A stretch of 64,000 nucleotides of DNA from Gammaproteobacteria bacterium (GTDB lineage: Bacteria > Pseudomonadota > Gammaproteobacteria > Pseudomonadales > Azotimanducaceae): NCBI GenBank assembly GCA_026707945.1, contig JAPOVV010000110.1, positions 186,001-250,000 on the forward strand, read 5' to 3'. This document shows, piece after piece, positions 57,877-64,000 of the stretch; the stretch's first letter is position 1, and each line of letters begins with the position of its first letter. The position numbers and the translations under genes were made by a program. Under the pieces are notes generated by a model that was not told the origin of the DNA, made no database searches, and saw only the letters and a program-made list of their open reading frames with translations.

Positions 57877-58610
57877 AATCTGAATCCTTCACCAAGATAG
57901 ACGCGACGTACCTGTTCGTTTGCTAGGATGGCACTTGAATCACCGTCAGCTATGATGTGTCCGTCACTCACGATATATGCTCGATCACAAATATCGAGTG
58001 TGTCGCGAACGTTGTGGTCTGTTATTAGGACGCCAATCCCGTAAGCAGTTAGGCGGCGGACGTTTTCTTTGATGTCGTTAACTGAAATCGGATCAACGCC
58101 GGCGAAGGGTTCGTCAAGTAGCATGAATCTGGGGGCTGACGCAAGGGCTCGCGCAATCTCTAACCTTCGTCGTTCACCACCAGATAGACGTTCGCCGCGA
58201 GTATCTTGAAATCCCTTCAACTGAAATTCATCCAGCAATCGTTCCATGGTTGCTGATCGCTCTGCTTTGTCTAGGTCTTTGCGCAATTGCAACACCGCGA
58301 TGAGGTTATCACGAACTGTCAATCGTCTGAACACGCTAGCTTCTTGTGGTAGATACCCTAACCCGCGACGCGCTCGAACGTGCATCGGGGCGTTTGAAAC
58401 ATCAACTTCGTTAACTCTTATCGTTCCTGAGTCCATCCTCACGAGACCGACGATACAGTAAAAACAAGTCGTCTTGCCGGCTCCATTCGGACCAAGTAAC
58501 CCAACAATCTCACCACTGCCTACATTGAGAGAGACATCTTCAACTACCCGCCTTTTACCGTAACTCTTCGTGACATTTGTCGCCACCAAAGCGCTGTCGA
58601 CGTTGGTCAC
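57873..58610 (-). CDS. lptB: LPS export ABC transporter ATPase LptB
   Basis: A 245-aa ATPase: Walker [10 protein letters not shown] near residue 39, signature [14 protein letters not shown] near 142, Walker [13 protein letters not shown] near 160 and switch His in [10 protein letters not shown]. It powers extraction of LPS from the inner membrane by LptFG with LptC. The start overlaps lptA by 4 nt. Confidence 0.97.
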   Translation of the reverse strand: MTNVDSALVATNVTKSYGKRRVVEDVSLNVGSGEIVGLLGPNGAGKTTCFYCIVGLVRMDSGTIRVNEVDVSNAPMHVRARRGLGYLPQEASVFRRLTVRDNLIAVLQLRKDLDKAERSATMERLLDEFQLKGFQDTRGERLSGGERRRLEIARALASAPRFMLLDEPFAGVDPISVNDIKENVRRLTAYGIGVLITDHNVRDTLDICDRAYIVSDGHIIADGDSSAILANEQVRRVYLGEGFRL

Positions 58611-59125
58611 TCTTCGTCATCCAGCACGAATTCGATTTGTTGTCCATCAGCCGGGCTCGTAGAACCCGCGATCAACTCGCCAGAACTCACGTCGTATTCA
58701 ATCCGCTCGCCTCGTATTTCGTTGCCGCCTTGAAGGAGCACGACATCACCTGAGAGCACAATCGTTTGATTTTCGACGCTGTATGTCACGTTTGAAGACG
58801 ACGCCGTAACCAGATTCGGCATAGTCTGCTTAAATCGCACTGGCGCACCTTCGGCAATGACTGCTACGATATCGCCCGCTGTCCTTTTCACCGTCATGCG
58901 GTCAGCGGTTAGAGTCATAGAACCGCGTTCTAGTTGGACATCGCCGTAGAACGACCAATCACTGTCTGGATCCTCGAGATTTGCCTGAGCGGAATTCCCG
59001 ACTAAACGAATCTGTGCCTCGCCATCGGTTGCTTGTGCCAATATCACATGCGATGCGGCGACGATCACAGTCGCCAACAAACTAAGAACTAGGTGAAACC
59101 AGTAGTTCGACTTTCGAATTAGCAA
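58607..59125 (-). CDS. lptA: LPS-transport periplasmic bridge protein LptA
   Basis: A 172-aa periplasmic protein with a signal peptide ([21 protein letters not shown], cleavage after AQA) and an OstA/LptA beta-jellyroll ([47 protein letters not shown]). It forms the bridge carrying LPS to LptDE. A start at 59203 would put about 26 extra residues ahead of the signal peptide. The TTG at 59125 is preferred, still overlapping lptC by 44 nt. Confidence 0.85.
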   Translation of the reverse strand: MLIRKSNYWFHLVLSLLATVIVAASHVILAQATDGEAQIRLVGNSAQANLEDPDSDWSFYGDVQLERGSMTLTADRMTVKRTAGDIVAVIAEGAPVRFKQTMPNLVTASSSNVTYSVENQTIVLSGDVVLLQGGNEIRGERIEYDVSSGELIAGSTSPADGQQIEFVLDDEE

Positions 59126-59657
59126 TCGCCGAAAATCTGACGTCCTTTGTCGCCAGATCCACTTCAAATTGATCGGCATGAAATTTGCTACCCTCATTCT
59201 CAACGGTAACTCTACTCATCGATTCGACAAATTGTCGACGCGGGTAGACCTTCAACGAATCCGTCGTGACCACGACTGAAGATACACCGTCGCTTACTGA
59301 CGACAAATGGACATTACCGTTCAAAGTCAATTCAGGCTCGACCGAGCTTTCTTCGTAAGTACCTTGATCGGCTTTTAAGCGCCAATCATCCTTACCGTCC
59401 TTGAAGACCAGCATTTGAAGACCGAGTATGCCTGTTAAACCTCGTCTTTCGTAGTACGTCGCCTCGACCGCAGAAATGCGATATAGCCGCTTGCCTTTGG
59501 AGTCGAATTGCGTAACTTCGAAACCGGATAGCAATGCGTCTGGTTCGTCGCTCAGTGCTTGAGGAAAGGGATTTAAGGCGGCAGGTTCATCCGTATTAAT
59601 GAGATAAACAAATACAACCGCCAGAACTCCGATGAGGACAACGTACACCCACCTCAC
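59082..59657 (-). CDS. lptC: LPS export protein LptC
   Basis: A 191-aa bitopic protein: one N-terminal helix (residues 3-20) and a periplasmic LptC domain (GFEVTQFDSKGKRLYRISA, WRLKADQGTYEESS, ELTLNGNVHLSSV). It docks on LptB2FG and hands LPS to LptA. The length equals the E. coli protein. GTG start one base after the kdsC stop. Confidence 0.9.
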   Translation of the reverse strand: MRWVYVVLIGVLAVVFVYLINTDEPAALNPFPQALSDEPDALLSGFEVTQFDSKGKRLYRISAVEATYYERRGLTGILGLQMLVFKDGKDDWRLKADQGTYEESSVEPELTLNGNVHLSSVSDGVSSVVVTTDSLKVYPRRQFVESMSRVTVENEGSKFHADQFEVDLATKDVRFSAIANSKVELLVSPSS

Positions 59658-59658
59658 G

Positions 59659-60159
59659 TCACGTAAGTGCGACGTAGAGTCGATCGCACACCTCTCTCAC
59701 AGCACCTTCACCACCATTTCGAACGGTCACCCAGTCGGCGCGTTCCTTAACGACGTCGACCGCATTTGCCACTGCGACCGTTATACCTGCGACACGCATC
59801 GCTGGTAAGTCGGGTTCGTCGTCGCCGACAAAGAGCGATTGCTCAGCGCTGAGGCTAAGTTCATTCAGGAGTTTTGACAATGTTTCGCCCTTATCGGTGG
59901 CACCTTGTATCACATACCTGATGTCAAGTTCACTAGCACGGTTGGTAACGATTGGGCTATCGCGCCCCGTGATGATGCCGATCACCACATTCATACTCTG
60001 TAGCTTGCGCAGTCCGTAACCATCCTGTACGTTGAATGTTTTGTATTCCGTGCCATTTGAATCGAACGTAAGCCGACCATCGGTAAGTACTCCGTCTACG
60101 TCAAGTACGACGAGTCGGATTTTTCCTAAACGGTCATCCAGTGATCCAGAACTTACCAC
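59659..60159 (-). CDS. kdsC: 3-deoxy-D-manno-octulosonate 8-phosphate phosphatase
   Basis: A 166-aa C0-type HAD phosphatase: nucleophile motif VVLDVDGVLTDG near residues 17-28, ITGRDSPIV, and GDDEPDLPAM near 115. It makes free Kdo for lipid A-Kdo. GTG start overlapping the antiporter stop (TAGTG). The isomerase gene kdsD that precedes kdsC in E. coli is missing here. Confidence 0.93.
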   Translation of the reverse strand: MVSSGSLDDRLGKIRLVVLDVDGVLTDGRLTFDSNGTEYKTFNVQDGYGLRKLQSMNVVIGIITGRDSPIVTNRASELDIRYVIQGATDKGETLSKLLNELSLSAEQSLFVGDDEPDLPAMRVAGITVAVANAVDVVKERADWVTVRNGGEGAVREVCDRLYVALT

Positions 60160-61139
60160 TAGATCTTATTAATCTCCTGCACCGCTAAGATCGCCATGAA
60201 ACCAAAATAGCCAAGCAATAGCACACATCCTTCAAATCGAGTCACGATCTTCTTCGAACGAATACCGTACGCAAATAGCGCCAACAACATCGTAAACGCA
60301 AACATAGCACCAAGATCGCGCCAAATCTCCACCGTCGAAAGTGCATATGGAAGAATCAAGGCTGGAATAGGTAGAACCGCTAAGATGTTCAGGATGTTTG
60401 ATCCAACGACGTTACCGATCGCGATCTCTGGATGTCCTCGCGTAGCCGCCGTCAAGGTCGCCGCTAGTTCCGGCAAACTGGTACCGAGCGCGACGATCGT
60501 AACTCCCACTACACTATTTGGTATACCGAAATACTCCGCTATATCCGACGCGCCAAATACCACTAGCTCACCAGCAAGGATTAACAGTATGGCGCCGACG
60601 AATAGCCAACTCCAAGCTTGACGCTTACTCATGTCCTCAATATCTTGAAGCTCCTCTTCCAACCCGTCGGGGAGCTGATGTCGTTTGCGCGCCGCACGAA
60701 ACATCTGGTACATGCCAGCACTCAACATGACAAACAAAATCACACCATCGATCCGCGATAACTCGTAGTCCCATGTGAGGATCAGGGCAACGAGAAGCGT
60801 GGCGAGCAAGAGCCACGGCATCTCGAATTTGAGCACGGAAACCGCAAACGGTAAGGGAACGACGATGGCTGTCATACCTAGTACTAAGCCAATATTCGCA
60901 ATATTCGATCCGATCGCATTACCGAATGCCATCCCGGATTTTCCTTGAAGCGAGGCAATCAAAGTAACAACGATCTCGGGCGCGGACGTTCCGACTGATA
61001 CAACGGTTAAGCCGATCAGGAGTTTAGAAACTTCCATCTGTTTTGCGATCGCGACCGCGCTCGCAACGAATTTATCTGCGCTCCAAAAGAGTAGAACCAA
61101 TCCTCCTAGCAGAATGAAAAATGAAAGAACTAAAAACAC
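60159..61139 (-). CDS. yrbG: Calcium/sodium antiporter, YrbG family
   Basis: A roughly 326-aa cation/calcium exchanger with ten or so membrane helices and the two inverted alpha-repeats: VVSVGTSAPEIVVTL near residue 45 and VALGTSLPELAATL near 215, each followed by GNVVGSNI-type motifs. The longest frame begins with GTG at 61190, but 17 polar residues would precede the first helix, so the GTG at 61139 (VFLVLSFFILL) is preferred. First gene of the LPS/rpoN block, divergent from ibaG-murA. Confidence 0.9.
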   Translation of the reverse strand: MFLVLSFFILLGGLVLLFWSADKFVASAVAIAKQMEVSKLLIGLTVVSVGTSAPEIVVTLIASLQGKSGMAFGNAIGSNIANIGLVLGMTAIVVPLPFAVSVLKFEMPWLLLATLLVALILTWDYELSRIDGVILFVMLSAGMYQMFRAARKRHQLPDGLEEELQDIEDMSKRQAWSWLFVGAILLILAGELVVFGASDIAEYFGIPNSVVGVTIVALGTSLPELAATLTAATRGHPEIAIGNVVGSNILNILAVLPIPALILPYALSTVEIWRDLGAMFAFTMLLALFAYGIRSKKIVTRFEGCVLLLGYFGFMAILAVQEINKI

Positions 61140-61472
61140 TCTGCAGGAGACGGTCAGCGCATTAAGGCATAAATCGGATTGTATCCCCACAGTCGCAGGG
61201 TAACGTAAAGTGCGGCGTTTTTCTTGTGCGCAAACTAGTCTGAGGCTGACGCACGAAAGCTACAGTTCGCACCGTTCAGCTGATGCGCCACACCCAACGA
61301 CTCCGGCACCCACTTCGCTAGTTTCAAAGCGCAAATTTGCTGTCGCAAGTAACATTTATTGATCCGTTCGTATCGCATCCTAGCCATCCAAAGCGGCGAC
61401 AATGACCCCGCTGCGTTCTAACTATCAACCCTCTTTGCGGTCGAACTAAAGTCTCAAAAGGTTTCACTAGCT

Positions 61473-61709
61473 CTGTTAGAAGACACGATTCGCTCGAATC
61501 TTGAACAAGAATTTCCAAACGCTTCTATCGATCTCGCGGTAGATGGGAACCGTTGCTTAATTAGAGTCATCGCAGCAGATTTTGAAGGCGTATTGCGAGT
61601 ACGGAGGGAACAACGCGTCTACGGTTGTTTGAAACACCTACTCGCTTCCGGTGAGTTGCACGCAGTCACCATTCACGCCAAAACTCCTCTCGAAGCACAG
61701 GAAGACTAA
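61473..61709 (+). CDS. ibaG: BolA/IbaG-family protein with an apparent CTG start
   Basis: A 78-residue frame ending with TAA 2 nt before the murA ATG. Its translation has the BolA pattern: LEDTIRSNLEQEFPNASI at the N-terminus, then VIAADFEGVLRVRREQRVYGCL and GELHAVTIHAKTP near the C-terminus, matching IbaG (YrbA), an iron-sulfur/acid-response BolA protein encoded next to murA in E. coli and Pseudomonas. The frame is open only from a TAA at 61419, and no ATG, GTG or TTG lies upstream of the conserved part. The CTG at 61473, preceded by AAGG at 61458-61461, fits the family's usual start. A sequencing error or another rare start is possible. Confidence 0.82.
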   Translation: MLEDTIRSNLEQEFPNASIDLAVDGNRCLIRVIAADFEGVLRVRREQRVYGCLKHLLASGELHAVTIHAKTPLEAQED

Positions 61710-61711
61710 CG

Positions 61712-62974
61712 ATGGAGAAGCTCCGAATCCGGGGCGGTCGACCGCTTCACGGTCATGTACCTATTTCAGGCGCTAAAAACGCGTCTTTGCCGATGCTCGC
61801 GGCCGCTCTACTCACATCCGAACCCGTTCACCTTAGCAATGTACCTCGCCTGCGCGATGTACATACGATGATTGCCGTGCTGCAATCACTGGGCGCAAAC
61901 GCCTCATTCAGTGCGAAAGACCGAGTGACTGTTCAGGCAAACAACATCGATAACCTAAAAGCACCATACGATCTAGTCAAGACAATGCGCGCTTCGTTCT
62001 TGGTTCTCGGTCCATTGCTCGCACGATTTCAGTTCGTAGAGGTGTCCCTTCCTGGCGGATGTGCCATAGGCACTCGACCAATCGACCAGCACTTGAAAGC
62101 TCTCTCTGCACTTGGAGCTACGATTGAACTAAAGGAAGGCTATGTAACCGCTCAGATAGACGGTCGGTTGCGAGGGTCACTTATCCATATGGATATTGCG
62201 ACGGTCACCGGTACACAAAACGCACTCATGGCCGCGACTCTCGCGGACGGGGATTCGACGATCGTCAATGTAGCGCGTGAACCCGAGATCGTAGCACTCG
62301 CGAGCATGCTGAACGATATGGGAGCTGATATCCATGGCGCCGGTACCGATGTTATTCATGTCAAAGGGAAAGAGTCCCTCCATGGGTGCACAGCTTCATT
62401 AATGCCTGATCGAATCGAAGCGGGTACATTTCTTCTTGCTGGTGCGGCTACCCGCGGATGCATCACCATAAACGGCGGCTGCCACGCTCTACTGGACGCA
62501 CCCATCGCAAAACTCCGTCAGAGCGGCGCAGAAGTCTCGGTCGATGGAGACTATATTCAGCTAGATACTCATGGCAAGCAGCCTCGCGCAGTAGATATTC
62601 GCACGGCAACTTATCCTGGTATTCCAACCGACCTTCAGGCTCAATTCCTCGCACTTAACTGTGTCGCCAAAGGTACGAGCCGAGTCACCGAGACGATCTT
62701 CGAAAATAGGTTCATGCATGTACCCGAACTTGCACGACTCGGTGCCTCCATCGAGAGCGACGGCACGACTGCTACCATCGAAGGCGTATCTCAACTACAC
62801 GGCGCAAACATCATGGCAACTGATTTGCGTGCCTCCTCCTGTTTGGTGATAGGAGGCTTGGCAGCAATTGGCGAGACCATCGTCGATCGCGTCTATCACC
62901 TCGACCGAGGCTACGAACACATCGAAGCGAAATTGACTTCAGTTGGTGCTGATATTCAGCGGTTCAGCGACTGA
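61712..62974 (+). CDS. murA: UDP-N-acetylglucosamine 1-carboxyvinyltransferase
   Basis: A 420-aa EPSP-synthase-fold enzyme making the first committed step of peptidoglycan synthesis. It has the N-terminal ISGAKNASLPMLAAALL (conserved Lys-Asn pair), catalytic Cys117 in LPGGCAIGTRPID (the fosfomycin target), and the C-terminal DLRASSCLVIGGLAA. Starts 2 nt after the BolA gene; the stop overlaps hisD by one base. Confidence 0.97.
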   Translation: MEKLRIRGGRPLHGHVPISGAKNASLPMLAAALLTSEPVHLSNVPRLRDVHTMIAVLQSLGANASFSAKDRVTVQANNIDNLKAPYDLVKTMRASFLVLGPLLARFQFVEVSLPGGCAIGTRPIDQHLKALSALGATIELKEGYVTAQIDGRLRGSLIHMDIATVTGTQNALMAATLADGDSTIVNVAREPEIVALASMLNDMGADIHGAGTDVIHVKGKESLHGCTASLMPDRIEAGTFLLAGAATRGCITINGGCHALLDAPIAKLRQSGAEVSVDGDYIQLDTHGKQPRAVDIRTATYPGIPTDLQAQFLALNCVAKGTSRVTETIFENRFMHVPELARLGASIESDGTTATIEGVSQLHGANIMATDLRASSCLVIGGLAAIGETIVDRVYHLDRGYEHIEAKLTSVGADIQRFSD

Positions 62975-64000
62975 TGAACTTCACCATCCAACGGCTGGAC
63001 ACGCAACAAGCAGACTTCGAATCAGACTTTAAAGCTCTGCTTGATTGGGACAATCGAGCAAATCCCGAAATTGTTCAGCGCGTTCAGCAGATTGTGAACG
63101 CAGTTCGCGAGGAAGGCGACAATGCACTCATTCGCTTTACTCGAGAATTCGACAAACGCGATGTTGGCGTCGCAAGCGATCTTGTCATCACGAACGAAAT
63201 AATGGAAGCGGCATGGCACCGCCTAGCAACAAGCGATCGCGAGACGCTTCAAACTGCCGCTAACCGGATCCGTACCTACCACGAACGACAAATATCCCAG
63301 GACTCAGACTACACCGACGAGTTTGGAAATAAGTTAGGCAATCGAACGACGCCTATTTCTCGAGTCGGTGCATACGTGCCTAGTGGTCAAGCCTCCTATC
63401 CGTCTACCGTACTAATGACGCTTATCCCGGCAAAAATCGCAGGTGTCCCTGAAACGATCGTTGCCGTGCCAATGCCAAATGGCAAAGTCAGCGACCATAT
63501 ATTGGCAGCACTCTATCTCGTAGAACCCAGATATGCGTTTGGTATCGGTGGCGCTCAAGCCATCGCAGCGATGGCTTTTGGAACAGATATCGTGCCGAAG
63601 GTCGACAAGATTGTCGGGCCTGGTGGCGATTGGGTCGCGGTGGCAAAAAAACTCGTCTTTGGTCCTGTAGGCATTGAATCGATTGCTGGACCGAGTGAAA
63701 TATTGATCATTGCAGATGGCTCCGTCGATCCATCATGGACAGCATGGGACTTGATGTCGCAAGCAGAGCATGACGCAAGCGCACAGGCTATCTTGGTCAG
63801 TCCGTCGTCGCAGTACTTAGCTGACGTAGGCGAGCAAATCGAAGTGAACCTAACTTCGTCCCCTCGCGCCGACATCATCAAGCGGTCGCTGGAAAAGCGT
63901 GGTGCGTTTATTCGCACACGCTCATTAGACGAGGCCGTAGAAATTTCTAATCGAGTAGCGCCGGAGCATCTGCAACTCGCCTTAACAAATCCTCGCAAAC
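62974..64000 (+). CDS. hisD: Histidinol dehydrogenase (3' partial)
   Basis: The first 342 codons of HisD; the gene continues past the window end. Visible motifs are TPISRVGAYVPSGQASYPSTVLM near residue 128, PKVDKIVGPGGDWVAVAKKL near 208, GIESIAGPSEILIIAD, the zinc/catalytic MSQAEHDASAQAIL near 261, and VAPEHLQL near the cut. It oxidises histidinol to histidine with two NAD+. The usual GPGN reads GPGG here. The start ATG overlaps the murA TGA. In Pseudomonas hisG lies between murA and hisD; it is absent here. Confidence 0.95.
   Translation, partial: MNFTIQRLDTQQADFESDFKALLDWDNRANPEIVQRVQQIVNAVREEGDNALIRFTREFDKRDVGVASDLVITNEIMEAAWHRLATSDRETLQTAANRIRTYHERQISQDSDYTDEFGNKLGNRTTPISRVGAYVPSGQASYPSTVLMTLIPAKIAGVPETIVAVPMPNGKVSDHILAALYLVEPRYAFGIGGAQAIAAMAFGTDIVPKVDKIVGPGGDWVAVAKKLVFGPVGIESIAGPSEILIIADGSVDPSWTAWDLMSQAEHDASAQAILVSPSSQYLADVGEQIEVNLTSSPRADIIKRSLEKRGAFIRTRSLDEAVEISNRVAPEHLQLALTNPRK

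Noticed and set aside
1-64000. CRISPR arrays, insertion sequences, prophage, integrons or toxin-antitoxin modules
   Set aside because: No spaced direct repeats, transposase, integrase or phage structural genes were seen in any frame.

Overview
The window looks like a chromosomal segment of a free-living gammaproteobacterium, probably an uncultivated marine-type lineage (inference). Several blocks keep the gene order familiar from Escherichia and Pseudomonas: mreBCD-maf-yhdP-tldD, the yrbG-kdsC-lptCAB-rpoN-hpf-ptsN-rapZ-HPr block, ibaG-murA-hisD, and rpsU-dnaG-rpoD. GC content is close to one half. GTG and TTG starts are common, and tightly packed genes with ATGA, GTGA or TAGTG overlaps are frequent. 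I see no insertion sequence, prophage or CRISPR array.

Layout. 1-3.3 kb: a heterodimeric ABC exporter, first subunit cut by the window edge. 3.3-10 kb: small metabolic genes, namely a SixA-like phosphatase with a PNPOx-like flavoprotein, a PhyH dioxygenase, an ankyrin protein, and a thiolase-fold/DUF35 pair next to a luciferase-like oxidoreductase. 10-17.4 kb: an orphan Clp_N-like protein behind a structured leader, then a minus-strand run of hisC, an AI-2E-family permease, a nitrilase, a DEAD-box helicase, an aspartate aminotransferase and argC.

17.9-30.4 kb is the most unusual part. The usual rpsU-dnaG-rpoD operon carries four RpoD-like sigma-70 genes, ordered short-long-rpsU-dnaG-short-long. 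The two short proteins (575-580 aa) resemble each other, and so do the two long ones (644-652 aa), which suggests duplication of a two-gene module around rpsU-dnaG. A Baeyer-Villiger-type monooxygenase sits inside the first pair on the other strand. Directly downstream, sharing a bidirectional terminator with the last rpoD, is a tRNA-Ile2(CAU) gene split in its anticodon loop by a 263-nt group I intron of the Azoarcus type.

30.4-44.2 kb: single-chain glycyl-tRNA synthetase, rmuC, a DUF1499 protein, a phosphodiesterase, a second thiolase/DUF35 pair, a serine hydrolase, a ferredoxin-NADP reductase, cysDN and gatCAB. 44.5-54.2 kb: cell-shape genes mreBCD followed by maf, yhdP and the tldD/pmbA protease pair. 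54.2-61.1 kb (minus): PTS-Ntr genes, hpf, rpoN, and LPS transport and Kdo genes. 61.4-64 kb (plus): a short BolA/IbaG gene that appears to use a CTG start, then murA and the start of hisD.

Functional links: PhyH, BVMO, the LLM oxidoreductase and two thiolase/DUF35 pairs suggest breakdown of branched or cyclic lipids such as steroids or terpenoids (inference). The envelope genes (mre, lpt, kdsC, murA, yhdP) form the housekeeping backbone. Genes expected from related gene orders but absent at their usual place are rng, kdsD and hisG.
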